From Nocardia camponoti (GTDB lineage Bacteria; Actinomycetota; Actinomycetes; Mycobacteriales; Mycobacteriaceae), in NCBI RefSeq assembly GCF_014646135.1, contig NZ_BMMW01000004.1, forward strand, positions 310,001 through 374,000: a stretch of 64,000 bases of DNA, given 5' to 3'. The position numbers and the translations under genes were made by a program. This document shows, in pieces, positions 6,732 through 15,223 of the stretch. The notes below the pieces were generated by a model. That model searched no databases, had not been told where the DNA came from, and worked only from the letters and a program-made list of their open reading frames with translations. How positions within the stretch are numbered: the first letter of the stretch is position 1; each line of letters starts with the position of its first letter.

Positions 6732-8011
6732 TTCACGCAGGGCACAACGCCGCCGGTGAGGTCGGTACGCACGGGTTTACCCGCGTCCGGCGTCTCCGTT
6801 GCGGTCCCCGCCGCTGCGGTCGCGGGTCGGTAGGAACTGCCGCCGCCCTCGGCTAGCTGGTCTAGCCGAGGACCGAGCCCCCGCGTTGTCGTTGTGACCG
6901 AGGGCGGAACTGGCAAGTCGAACGCCGTCGCGACTTCGCGGCGAATCGCGTTCTTGTCGACGATATTCACGTCTTGACCATTGATTACGTCGTAGCCAAC
7001 GACCGGAAGCGTGCGAAATTCCACCACCGGGTCGTTCGCGGTGCTCAACGTGCGCACGAAGTCGGTCATGCTCCAGCCATCCGACAGCACGATGTTGCGA
7101 TGCGCCACGTCCATCAACGCCGACAATTTGCCTGGGTCGGTGAGCGTCCCCGCGCTGTGTAGTTGACCGGCGACTGAGGTGAGAAACGCCTGCTGGCGGT
7201 GGGTGCGGTCCAGGTCGCCGTTGTCGAGCCCGTGGCGTTGTCGCACGAACGCGAGCGCCTGCGCCGGATCAAGTCGCTGCTTGCCAGCTGGGAAGTCCGC
7301 GCCCGAATACTCCAAATCTTGGACCGCATGGTTCAGACACACCTCGACGCCACCGAGCGCTTCGGCCACGTCGTAGAAACCCGCGATGGTGATCTCGGCG
7401 AAGCGGTCGATGGGGACGCCGGTCAGATCCCGCACCGCTTTCACCGTCGACGCGCGCCCCGCCTCGCGTCCGGCCTGCTCAAGTTCGGTTTTATCGGTCA
7501 TACCCTGCGCGATCAGTTGATCTTGTACCGCCGCTTTCTTCAGTCCGTACGCCTCTTTGATCTTGGCGTGCGTGTGGCCCGGGATGCCGCTGACAGCCAC
7601 GTAGTCGTCGCGTGGGATCGACACCGCGACAATTTTGCTCAGGTCAGCGGGGATGTGGACCAAGATCAGGGTGTTGGCGTTGTAGCCGCCTTGTTCGCCG
7701 TCGCCCGCATGGAGTGGCTCAAGGACCTCAGGCGGAAGTTCGTCGCCGTTCTGGTCGCGACGGGTGTCAAGGCCGATCAGCAGCAGGTTGAGGTCGCCAT
7801 CGAGCGAATGCGGGTCGTCACCGGTTATTGCGTGTGAACGCAAAAAGCCGGTGTCGAAGGTGCCCGCCGTTGACCAGCCGTACGCGGTGACCGTAACGAC
7901 GGTCGCCGACAGCACGGCGGCGGACACCTTCGCGGTGCGCGTCGCGAGCTGACGCCATGATCGTCGGGGGGTACCCGCTGCGCTGCGTGCCGCCGGCTGT
8001 TGTTTCATCAT
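6728..8011 (-). CDS. LytR-CpsA-Psr (LCP) family cell-wall polymer ligase
   Basis: Membrane-anchored protein of 427 residues. A short basic cytoplasmic tail is followed by one transmembrane segment (about residues 28-46) and the extracytoplasmic LCP domain. LCP landmarks are NLLLIGLDTRRD, NTLILVHIPADLSKIVAVSIPRDDYV, HTHAKIKEAYGLK, and FVRQRHGLDNGDLDRTHRQQAFL with the conserved arginines that bind the polyprenyl-pyrophosphate donor. In mycolic-acid bacteria LCP enzymes attach arabinogalactan to peptidoglycan. The C-terminal LytR_C domain seen in some paralogues is absent; the tail is Thr/Gly/Ala-rich and low complexity. The start at 8011 (MMKQQP) is chosen because upstream residues are not family-like. 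Which LCP paralogue this is cannot be settled from sequence alone. Confidence 0.88.
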   Translation of the reverse strand: MMKQQPAARSAAGTPRRSWRQLATRTAKVSAAVLSATVVTVTAYGWSTAGTFDTGFLRSHAITGDDPHSLDGDLNLLLIGLDTRRDQNGDELPPEVLEPLHAGDGEQGGYNANTLILVHIPADLSKIVAVSIPRDDYVAVSGIPGHTHAKIKEAYGLKKAAVQDQLIAQGMTDKTELEQAGREAGRASTVKAVRDLTGVPIDRFAEITIAGFYDVAEALGGVEVCLNHAVQDLEYSGADFPAGKQRLDPAQALAFVRQRHGLDNGDLDRTHRQQAFLTSVAGQLHSAGTLTDPGKLSALMDVAHRNIVLSDGWSMTDFVRTLSTANDPVVEFRTLPVVGYDVINGQDVNIVDKNAIRREVATAFDLPVPPSVTTTTRGLGPRLDQLAEGGGSSYRPATAAAGTATETPDAGKPVRTDLTGGVVPCVN

Positions 8012-8103
8012 GATCAACTGTGCCGTGGCCGGGTCCCCTCTCAATCGCGGTTGGATTGCGATCGAGAATCGGGGCCGACGTGCTGGGATTATCGCTGCGG
8101 CGC

Positions 8104-9075
8104 CTAGTTAGCCGACCGAAGATCGAGGATGCGGGCGACGGCGTGCTCGACCGCGTACGTAGCGTCTGCGGCCCCGCCCTTGACGTCGGCGTTGAGCGTG
8201 GCGACGATGCCGAGCGCGGTGCCGATGCTTGCCGGATTCCACGCGCGTGCCTGAGCCTGTGCCTTTTTCACCTTCCACGGTGGCATGCCGAGTTGCTGAG
8301 CGAGCTTGAACGGGTCGCCGCGTCCTGCTGATCCAACACGCGCGATGGTGTGCACCGAATCCGCGAGCGCGTCGGCGAGCAACACGTGTGGAACCCCGCG
8401 ATCGGTTGCCCACCGCAGCGCTTCCATCGCGGCGGCACGGTCACCAGATACGGCCAGTTCAGCCACATCGAAGCCGGTGACCTCCGCGCGGCCCGAGTAA
8501 TAGCGACGGACCGCGCCAACGTCGACCTTGCCGCCAGTGTCGGCAACCAATTGTGAACAGGCAGCGGCTAATTCGCGCAAATCTGAGCCAACCGAGTCGA
8601 TCAACGCCTGCACGACGTCCGCGCTCACTCTGATCCCACCAGCACGAAACTCGCTGCGAACGAATTCCGCCCGCTCGCTCGCCTTGGTGAGCTTCGCGCA
8701 GTCGTGGACGACCGCACCCACCTTCTGCAATGCGGGAACCAGCGCTTTAGCGCGCCCGCCACCCGAGTGCAGGACCATGAGCACGACACCTTCGGGCGGG
8801 TCACTAACCGCTGCGGTGATCACCGCGACCGCGTCCTTACCCGCTTCAGCAGCGGATTCGAGCACGATCACCCGATCCTCAGCGAACAGCGAGGGACTCA
8901 GCAGTTCGGCGAGCTCCGCGGTACTGGCGTCACCAGCCCGCATACGGTCGACGGGTACCGAGTCAGGGTCGGGCGCAACCGCCCGCGGCTGACTGGTGAC
9001 CTGCGCGACCGCGCGCTCAACAAGGAGTTCCTCGTCACCGAGAACCAGATGCACCGCAGCAGGGCGTTCGCTCAC
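8104..9075 (-). CDS. holA: DNA polymerase III subunit delta
   Basis: Protein of 323 residues (Rv2413c type). It has the delta-subunit layout: an N-terminal AAA+-like region without a functional P-loop (VHLVLGDEELLVERAV), a middle LAELLSPSLFAEDRVIVLE block, and a C-terminal collar with RGVPHVLLADAL, GMPPWKVKKAQAQARAW and DVKGGAADATYAVEHAV. Delta opens the beta clamp during clamp loading. The GTG start at 9075 sits exactly six bases after a TAGGAT hexamer, so a leaderless transcript can start here besides read-through from comEC. The TAG of that hexamer is the comEC stop codon, and only 9 bp separate the two genes. Confidence 0.92.
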   Translation of the reverse strand: MSERPAAVHLVLGDEELLVERAVAQVTSQPRAVAPDPDSVPVDRMRAGDASTAELAELLSPSLFAEDRVIVLESAAEAGKDAVAVITAAVSDPPEGVVLMVLHSGGGRAKALVPALQKVGAVVHDCAKLTKASERAEFVRSEFRAGGIRVSADVVQALIDSVGSDLRELAAACSQLVADTGGKVDVGAVRRYYSGRAEVTGFDVAELAVSGDRAAAMEALRWATDRGVPHVLLADALADSVHTIARVGSAGRGDPFKLAQQLGMPPWKVKKAQAQARAWNPASIGTALGIVATLNADVKGGAADATYAVEHAVARILDLRSAN

Positions 9076-9081
9076 GGGGCA

Positions 9082-9087
9082 ATCCTA
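9082..9087 (-). promoter_or_regulatory. -10 hexamer of an internal leaderless holA promoter
   Basis: TAGGAT reads on the minus strand with six bases to the holA GTG. Its first three bases are the comEC stop codon (9087-9085). Confidence 0.55.
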
Positions 9088-11583
9088 CGGAGGGCGACTG
9101 ACACGTTCTGCGGTCCGGCGGGCGGTGATGGTCCGCAGCGCACGCGGGTTGCCGAAGATGAGGATGTCGCCGCTGTTGTCGGTGCGGGCGATGGTGGCGC
9201 CCATGGAACGCAGCGTCGACAGGACGTCGGGATGAGGGTGGCCGAAGGTGTTGTCCTTCCCTGAGCTGATGAGAGCTAAGCGTGGTCGGGTTGCGCGGAG
9301 GAATTCGGGAGTTGTCGTGCGCGAACCGTGGTGCGGGACTTTGAGGATGTCGATTGCGCCGATGCTCGCTGTTGCTATCAGCTCACGTTGCACGGGCGTT
9401 TCGATGTCGCCGGTGAGCAGAATCGTTCCTGCGGGTGTGTGCGCTCGAAGCACGATCGAGCGGTCGTTCGCGGTGTCGCCGGGGAACGACGACGGCGGTC
9501 GCGGGCCGGGCGCGAGCACGGCGACGGTCGTAGTGCCGAAAGTGAACTCAAGTCCAGAGTGCAACTCAAGCAACGGGATTCGCGCGCGGGTCGCTGCTTC
9601 CTTCACCGCGTGTGCTCCCGACGATCCTGCCGAAACATGGCCATCTGCTGATGCTCGCGCTTGATCGGCTGTCGAAATGAAGGACGTTGCTGCCGTTGTT
9701 AATTCGCCCGGCGCCGTGCCAATCGCATCGACGGTTCGGCCTGCGAGCACGCCAGCCAGGCCATCGATGTGATCGGCATGCGGGTGGGTGAGCACCAGCA
9801 GCGGTACCCGCTCGACGTCGAGTCGGTCCAGGCAGCGACGTATCGCACGCGGGTCGGGTCCAGCATCGACGACCACCGCGGACCCTGATGCCACCGACAG
9901 CGCGAATCCGTCGCCTTGGCCAACGTCGCACATGGCCAAGACCCAGCCGTCGACCGGCCACCCCGGGTGCCAACACCGCACGGGTATCAGCACCAAGCAG
10001 ATGCCCAGCGCGGTTGCTGCCAGCAGTCGGCGCACCCGACTCCACCGCAGTACGGCGATAAGCACGACCACCACTCCGGTCGCCATGAATCCGCCGACCG
10101 CCCCGCCCGGCACCGTAACGACCGCGCCAGGCAGGCCTGCCGACCATTCCGCAACGGTAAGTAACCACCACATGGGCAGGCGAGCGCACCACAGGAGCCA
10201 TACCGCCGCGTCGCCCCAGCACCAGGCAACAAGCGCGCCCGCCGCGCCGACGACCGTAATCACCCCGATTGTCGGCGCGACGAGGGCGTTCGCGAGTACC
10301 GCGACGAGACTGACCTGCCCTGATAGCGCGACCGTCAACGGAAGCGTGACGACGAACGCCGCGCTCGCGACCGCGACAACCTCGGCGGGTCCACGCCACC
10401 ACCCACGCTCGCGTAGCCAGTCGGCCCACCTCGGTGCGAGCAGAATGAGCCCCGCCGTGGCGAGCACCGACAGTGCGAAGCCAGCGCTTACCGCCAATTG
10501 CGGTGCGACAACGAGCAATCCGAGCACGGCTCCGCACAGCGCTGGTATCGCTTGGCGGCGGCGGCCCGTGAGCAGCGCGAGCACAGTTACCGAACCCATT
10601 GCGGCAGCGCGTAATACGCTCGGATCGGGTCGCGCGACGACGATGAACAGCACAACCGCAATAGCGGCAACGCTCGCTCGCCATCGCGGGCCGAGCGCGA
10701 CGAGCCGGGCCAACGCGAGCAGCGCCGTGAGCAAAATACTGAGGTTCGCGCCCGACACGACCGTGAGGTGTTGTAAGCCAGCGATCGCGAAGTCATCGCG
10801 CACGCGGTCGGACAGCGCGGACGTGTCGCCGACAACGAGCGCGGGCAACAGTCCCGCCGCATCGGGCGGCAGCGACCGACTCGCCGCCGCAACCAAATCC
10901 GCGCGCAGAGCGCCTGCCGCGCGTTGCCACCACGGCGGCGCGCCGAGTAGGTCTGGCGGACCGTTGGCGTGCAAGGCGGCAACGGTCAGATCGGCACGCG
11001 CGGGCGCTGCGACTTCGGCGCGCACTCGCACGGTTTGTCCTGGCGACACTCGCGCCCACGGCCCGTCGCCCGCGAGCACAATGATGGTGCCCGAAGCCTC
11101 GGTACCTGACCCAGGCCCGATGCTGAAGCTGCGCAACTCAGCACGCACAATGAGACGCCGTTGACCACCAAAGCCCTTGGTATGCATCGGCTTTGGATCA
11201 TCGGAAATAACCGCGACAACGGTGGCCGTGCGGCCGAAAGCGCTGCGCAGCGGATGGTGGGCGACTTCATGCGCCCGCCACGCGCCCGCCAACGAGAAGC
11301 CGGTGGCGACAACCATCGTCGCGATCCCCGCCGCCGCGACGACCCGCCACCGTTCCCGTCGATGTGCCATCGACCACAACAGCATCACCCACAGCGCGAT
11401 CGCCCCTAGAACCGCGCCGACCGCGATGGCGACACCCACTTTTGGACCCAAAGTGACCGCCGCGATCGTGGCCAGCCAGCAGCCGAGCGCCGCGGGCACC
11501 AGCCGCAGGTCGAGCACTGATGGCTGTGACTGCTCCACAGCCGGACTCGCGCCTGCATCGTTGTTGGTGCGCGCCTCGCTCAT
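9085..11583 (-). CDS. comEC: ComEC/Rec2 competence DNA-transport protein
   Basis: Protein of 832 residues. An N-terminal region with four hydrophobic helices and a soluble DUF4131-type insert is followed by the multi-helix Competence domain (ALVVGDTSALSDRVRDDFAIAGLQHLTVVSGANLSIL). A C-terminal metallo-beta-lactamase domain has CDVGQGDGFAL, VVVDAGP, LTHPHADHIDGLAG, LLTGDIE and VPHHGSRTTT, with the metal ligands intact. ComEC forms the channel that brings single-stranded DNA across the membrane; the nuclease-like domain may degrade the other strand. It follows comEA by 22 bp and precedes holA, the same order as Rv2413c-Rv2415c. No type IV pilus genes are visible here. Confidence 0.9.
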   Translation of the reverse strand: MSEARTNNDAGASPAVEQSQPSVLDLRLVPAALGCWLATIAAVTLGPKVGVAIAVGAVLGAIALWVMLLWSMAHRRERWRVVAAAGIATMVVATGFSLAGAWRAHEVAHHPLRSAFGRTATVVAVISDDPKPMHTKGFGGQRRLIVRAELRSFSIGPGSGTEASGTIIVLAGDGPWARVSPGQTVRVRAEVAAPARADLTVAALHANGPPDLLGAPPWWQRAAGALRADLVAAASRSLPPDAAGLLPALVVGDTSALSDRVRDDFAIAGLQHLTVVSGANLSILLTALLALARLVALGPRWRASVAAIAVVLFIVVARPDPSVLRAAAMGSVTVLALLTGRRRQAIPALCGAVLGLLVVAPQLAVSAGFALSVLATAGLILLAPRWADWLRERGWWRGPAEVVAVASAAFVVTLPLTVALSGQVSLVAVLANALVAPTIGVITVVGAAGALVAWCWGDAAVWLLWCARLPMWWLLTVAEWSAGLPGAVVTVPGGAVGGFMATGVVVVLIAVLRWSRVRRLLAATALGICLVLIPVRCWHPGWPVDGWVLAMCDVGQGDGFALSVASGSAVVVDAGPDPRAIRRCLDRLDVERVPLLVLTHPHADHIDGLAGVLAGRTVDAIGTAPGELTTAATSFISTADQARASADGHVSAGSSGAHAVKEAATRARIPLLELHSGLEFTFGTTTVAVLAPGPRPPSSFPGDTANDRSIVLRAHTPAGTILLTGDIETPVQRELIATASIGAIDILKVPHHGSRTTTPEFLRATRPRLALISSGKDNTFGHPHPDVLSTLRSMGATIARTDNSGDILIFGNPRALRTITARRTAERVSRPP

Positions 11584-11605
11584 GCGCTGAGCCTGGCTGA
11601 GCTGC

Positions 11606-12520
11606 TCATATTGTCACCTGGTCGCGCAGTCGTGCCAATCGGGCGGGACCAATGCCGTCGACGTCACCCAGCTGCGTAATATCGGTGAATTTTCCATGTG
11701 CCGATCGCCAGGCGACAATCGCTTTCGCTGTTACCGGACCGACTCCCGGTAGCGCGTCCAATTGCGCCTCGGTCGCGGTGTTGAGGTTCACTTTGCCCTT
11801 GGGCGCGCCGACGGCAGCTCCCGCAGGACCAGGCGCGCCGTCACCGGCAACTGCCCCGCCGCTGAGTACCGTGCTTGCTGTTCCAGCACCCCCGGTCGGG
11901 GCGCGCGCCGTTCCAACAACCACCTGGTCGCCGTCGGTGAGTCGTTGCGCCAAGTTCAACCCTGCCAGGTCGATGCCCGACAGCGTCCCGCCCGCGGCCT
12001 CGATCGCATCAGCGACGCGCGCTCCAGCGGGCAGGTGGTGAATTCCGCCCCGTTCCACCGCGCCAACCACGCTGACCACGATCTCGGCAGCGGTTTCGCC
12101 AACGCGGGGGTGCGCGGGAGGCGAATCACCGACCGAGGCAACGGGGACCACTTCGTCGTGGCGCGCTTCGGCAGCGTCGCTGCGCGACGACGGCACCGGC
12201 GGCACGGACTGCGCGCTCGGCCGCTGCCACAGGATCATGATGGCGGTGACGACAATGGCGGCACAGGCGACAGCGGCAAGGGCTAGTACGCCGCGTTTTC
12301 CTGGATCGATCCGCTTGCGCGATGCTGGCCCGTCATCGAGCCAAGCCGGCGAGCGCACATCGCCCGCCGACGATTCTTCGTCGTCCCATTTGCCTTGCTG
12401 GCCGGGGGTATTCGTGGAGCGGAGCGCGCTCACCGCGCGTTCCCACGGTGCGGGTGCGACTGTCGCGGTCAAACCGCCCAGCCGTTCGCGTACTCGGTGG
12501 TGAATGTCGTGTGGTGTCAT
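11606..12520 (-). CDS. comEA: ComEA DNA-binding protein
   Basis: Protein of 304 residues starting at the ATG at 12520 (MTPHDIHHRVRERL). A cytoplasmic tail of about 75 residues precedes one membrane helix (about 77-98), a Pro/Ser linker, an SLBB-type domain (EIVVSVVGAVERGGIHHLPAGARVADAI), and a C-terminal helix-hairpin-helix pair (KVNLNTATEAQLDALPGVGP and DGIGPARLARLRD). ComEA is the membrane DNA receptor that feeds ComEC. The start is supported by TAGCGT seven bases upstream. Two consensus DnaA boxes lie 64-90 bp upstream of the start, so replication-linked control is possible. Confidence 0.88.
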   Translation of the reverse strand: MTPHDIHHRVRERLGGLTATVAPAPWERAVSALRSTNTPGQQGKWDDEESSAGDVRSPAWLDDGPASRKRIDPGKRGVLALAAVACAAIVVTAIMILWQRPSAQSVPPVPSSRSDAAEARHDEVVPVASVGDSPPAHPRVGETAAEIVVSVVGAVERGGIHHLPAGARVADAIEAAGGTLSGIDLAGLNLAQRLTDGDQVVVGTARAPTGGAGTASTVLSGGAVAGDGAPGPAGAAVGAPKGKVNLNTATEAQLDALPGVGPVTAKAIVAWRSAHGKFTDITQLGDVDGIGPARLARLRDQVTI

Positions 12521-12527
12521 GCGGCTG

Positions 12528-12533
12528 ACGCTA
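12528..12533 (-). promoter_or_regulatory. -10 hexamer upstream of comEA
   Basis: TAGCGT on the minus strand lies seven bases before the comEA ATG, giving a leaderless or near-leaderless transcript and supporting the start at 12520. Confidence 0.5.
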
Positions 12534-12583
12534 GACACACTCGCCGATCTGCCACCTCCGTTCACCTGGGCTTTTAATTGCCC

Positions 12584-12610
12584 TGTGGATAACTCTTTTC
12601 CTGTGGATAA
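12584..12610 (-). promoter_or_regulatory. Two direct-repeat DnaA boxes
   Basis: TTATCCACA reads on the minus strand at 12592-12584 and again at 12610-12602. Both are perfect matches to the DnaA-box consensus, in the same orientation and 18 bp apart, within a longer repeated AGTTATCCACAGG. They lie in the divergent comEA/DUF2332 intergenic region. Confidence 0.7.
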
Positions 12611-12701
12611 CTCGCCGAGTTAAGGCGTTTTTCGGGCGTGTCGGTGTCTAGCCCGCCACATACTCTGTCGCCCATGACCGCAACCAAGTACGCCTATAGC
12701 T

Positions 12702-13664
12702 ATGTCGCTCGCCCAACGTTTCGACGACTTCGCTCAGCAGGAAGCCCGGGGCAATTCGTCGTACTACGAACATCTAGCGCACGCTATCGCCGACGATCCG
12801 GCGCTGCTCACCCTGTTCGAGCAGCTGCCGGAGCCCAAGCGCCAACCCAACCTGCTCTTAGCCGCAGCCCGCTTCCATGTCGGAACCACCCTGCCTTACA
12901 CCGACTTTCGTGCCGGTGTCCATGCGAAATGGCAGGCGATCGCGCAGACCGCGCTTACCCGCGCGACCCAGACCAACGAGTGCGGCCGTGCTGCCACGTT
13001 GCTGCCGGTCTTGGCGAGCCTTCCCTGGCCGCTCACGCTGATCGAGGTGGGTGCGTCGGCCGGACTGTGCCTGTATCCGGACCGATTCAGCTACCGGTAC
13101 AACAATGTCGAGTTGCATCCGAAGTCCGGTGTGTCAACAGTCATTTTGGAATGCGCGACCACCGGCCCTGTGCCGCTCCCTGTCGAGTTGCCGGAAGTGG
13201 TTGGTCGCTTCGGGATCGACCTGAATCCGTTGAATGTCCGCGATCGCAACGACATGGACTGGCTGGCGACGTTGGTGTGGCCAGGTCAGGACGAACGTCT
13301 CGCGCGGCTGCGTGCGGCGGCGAAACTTGCTGCGGCCGAGCCACCTTCGCTGCGAGGCGACCTGAACGAGACGATTTCCGACCTGGTTACCTCCGCAGCG
13401 GGCGACAGCACCGTCGTGGTTTTCCACAGCGCGGTCATGAACTACCTCACCGTCGATGCACGGAACACGTTCCGCGAGAGAGTGCGCTCGCTCCCCTGCC
13501 ACTGGATCTCGCAGGAAGGCCCCCGTGTACTGCCCCAACTGAGCACGCGGATTCCGCCCTACGATCCCGCTCAGGCACGCTTCGTGCTCGCGCTCAACGA
13601 GCAGCCTCTTGCCTTCGCGGGACCGCATGGGCAGTCACTCGACTGGTTCGGTCAAATCGGCTGA
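12702..13664 (+). CDS. DUF2332 family protein
   Basis: Protein of 320 residues. N-terminal features are FDDFAQQEARGNSSYYEHLAHAIADDPALLTLFEQL and QPNLLLAAARFH; the core contains LIEVGASAGLCLYPDRFSYRY, a glycine-rich loop reminiscent of methyltransferase folds, and VVVFHSAVMNYL. This matches the actinobacterial DUF2332 family, whose function is unknown. The ATG at 12702 is chosen because the protein begins as relatives do (SLAQRFDDFA); no clear ribosome binding site is visible. It is a single gene converging on the lexA-like gene with 11 bp between the stops. Confidence 0.8.
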   Translation: MSLAQRFDDFAQQEARGNSSYYEHLAHAIADDPALLTLFEQLPEPKRQPNLLLAAARFHVGTTLPYTDFRAGVHAKWQAIAQTALTRATQTNECGRAATLLPVLASLPWPLTLIEVGASAGLCLYPDRFSYRYNNVELHPKSGVSTVILECATTGPVPLPVELPEVVGRFGIDLNPLNVRDRNDMDWLATLVWPGQDERLARLRAAAKLAAAEPPSLRGDLNETISDLVTSAAGDSTVVVFHSAVMNYLTVDARNTFRERVRSLPCHWISQEGPRVLPQLSTRIPPYDPAQARFVLALNEQPLAFAGPHGQSLDWFGQIG

Positions 13665-13675
13665 GCCACACCGCG

Positions 13676-14326
13676 TCACATGCGGCGCATCACCGAGACA
13701 ACCCTGCCCAAGATCACTGCTTCGTCGCCGTCAAGTACTCCGTAGGCGGGGTTGCGCGGTTCCAGGTAGGTGTGACCGTTGCGACGGCGGTACACCTTCA
13801 CCGTCGCCTCATCGCCGATCATCGCAGCGACGATGTCACCCGAAACCGCTTCGGTTTGGCTGCGAACGACGACGAGGTCGCCGTCGCAGATCGCGGCGTC
13901 GATCATCGAGTCGCCACGGACACGCAGCGCGAAAACTGTGCCGCGCCCGACCAATTCGCGCGGAAGCGTCAGTTGTTCATCGGTGTGCTGTTCGGCCAGG
14001 ATCGGCGTGCCGGCCGCGATGTCACCGACCACTGGAACCGAGACGGCAGTGTCGGAACCTTCGGCGGGAATGCCGCGCAAGAAGCGGCGCACGTCGATCG
14101 CACGTGTAACGGCACTGCCGCGTCGCAGGAAGCCGTCCTCCTCAAGGGCTTTCAGGTGTCGCGATACCGTCGATGCCGAGCGCAGACCAACCGCGTCGGC
14201 GATCTCGCGAGCGCCGGGCGCGTACCCGTGCGCGAGCACCGAGTCCCGAATCGCCGCGAGAATCTGTTGCCGACGCTGCGGCAGATGGCTCACATCGAAG
14301 TGGTCAAACTCGTCGTATCCGGTCAC
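13676..14326 (-). CDS. LexA-type self-cleaving transcriptional repressor (probable paralogue)
   Basis: Protein of 216 residues with full LexA architecture. A winged helix (about 15-70, LPQRRQQILAAIRDSVLAHGYAP...SASTVSRHLKALEEDGFLRRG) is followed by an S24 peptidase with cleavage site A105-G106 (GDIAAGTPIL), nucleophile Ser140 (RGDSM) and Lys177 (ATVKV). It should cleave itself when stimulated by RecA filaments. It sits after degV, where M. tuberculosis has no lexA, and its recognition helix differs from the mycobacterial one, so I read it as a second LexA with its own operator; the genome's main lexA could still be this gene. The GTG start is exactly +1 of a leaderless promoter whose 16-bp spacer holds a near-palindrome, indicating autorepression. 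Confidence 0.85.
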   Translation of the reverse strand: MTGYDEFDHFDVSHLPQRRQQILAAIRDSVLAHGYAPGAREIADAVGLRSASTVSRHLKALEEDGFLRRGSAVTRAIDVRRFLRGIPAEGSDTAVSVPVVGDIAAGTPILAEQHTDEQLTLPRELVGRGTVFALRVRGDSMIDAAICDGDLVVVRSQTEAVSGDIVAAMIGDEATVKVYRRRNGHTYLEPRNPAYGVLDGDEAVILGRVVSVMRRM

Positions 14327-14332
14327 CCGAGA

Positions 14333-14360
14333 ATCGTAGAACCAGTACCGGTTACGTCAA
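14333..14360 (-). promoter_or_regulatory. Leaderless promoter with embedded operator for the lexA-like gene
   Basis: On the minus strand a -35 TTGACG (14360-14355) and a -10 TACGAT (14338-14333) are separated by 16 bases, and six bases follow to the GTG. The spacer contains AACCGGTACTGGTT (14353-14340), a palindrome with one mismatched pair. A repressor bound here would block RNA polymerase directly. The site does not match the mycobacterial SOS box TCGAAC-N4-GTTCGA. Confidence 0.65.
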
Positions 14361-14377
14361 CGCCGCAGGTGGGGTGT

Positions 14378-15220
14378 TTAGGAACAGCCGCCTGGCAAGA
14401 CCACGACGCCGAGCGCGCCGATGCCCAAGTGCACACCCAGGGTCGGGCCCAACTCAGCAACGTAAAAGTCGGCAATGTCCGGTACTTGCTCGCGCAGTTG
14501 AGCCGCAACGGCGTCGGCGGCCTCTGGCGCGCCAAGGTGTTGCACCGCGACCGCCGCCGGACGCCTGCCCGCAGCGTCGACAGCGGCGGCGACAAGACGC
14601 GCGTACGCCCGCGACCGGGTGCGCACCTTCTCACGCAACTCAAGCTTGCCGCCAACCAGGTGCAGCAGTGGTTTCGTCACCAGTTCACTGCCGAAAAACG
14701 CGGCGGCACTGCTGAGTCTGCCGCCTCTGCGCAACTGCTCGGTTCGGTTGACGAGCAAGAAAGTCTGGGCGTTGTTCGCCGCGTCAACAGCGCGCTCGTA
14801 GACCTCGTCAAGGACGGCACCGCCGTGAGCCAAGCGAGCGGCGGCGAGAGCCGGCATGCCGGTGCCCATGCCCGCGCCCAACGAGTCGACAATCCGCACG
14901 CGCGCGTCGGTGCCCATGTCGTCGACGGCTTGTCGCCCAGCTTCCCAGGTGGCCGACAGGCGACGCGAAAGATGAACGGCGACAACACCATCGCCGCCAC
15001 TGCGATCGAGGGCCGCGCTGTAAATCTCGCGCAGTTCCCCTGGCGATGCCGCCGATGTGCTCACCGAATCGGACCCGTAGTCGATGTCGATCGCGTCGAC
15101 GCCTTCCCGGATTTCGCGGTCGCCTACCAAAACATGCAGCGGGACGACCTCGATGCCGAGTTCAGTGACGACGTCGGCAGGCAGACTCGCCGCCGAGTCG
15201 GTGACCACAACGACCGGCAC
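14378..15220 (-). CDS. DegV family (fatty-acid-binding) protein
   Basis: Protein of 280 residues, Rv2417c type. The DegV N-terminus PVVVVTDSAASLPADVVTELGIEVVPLHV, the TSAASPGELREIYSAAL motif, and LLVNRTEQLRRGGRLSSAAAFFGSELVTKPLLHL are all present. Family members bind a long-chain fatty acid between two domains and, in Firmicutes, hand it to fatty acid kinase. The GTG start lies 3 bp after octT; an AGGAGG about 13 bases upstream is rather distant. Linkage with the acyltransferase OctT suggests a shared acyl-chain context, which is an inference. Confidence 0.9.
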   Translation of the reverse strand: MPVVVVTDSAASLPADVVTELGIEVVPLHVLVGDREIREGVDAIDIDYGSDSVSTSAASPGELREIYSAALDRSGGDGVVAVHLSRRLSATWEAGRQAVDDMGTDARVRIVDSLGAGMGTGMPALAAARLAHGGAVLDEVYERAVDAANNAQTFLLVNRTEQLRRGGRLSSAAAFFGSELVTKPLLHLVGGKLELREKVRTRSRAYARLVAAAVDAAGRRPAAVAVQHLGAPEAADAVAAQLREQVPDIADFYVAELGPTLGVHLGIGALGVVVLPGGCS

Positions 15221-15223
15221 GGA

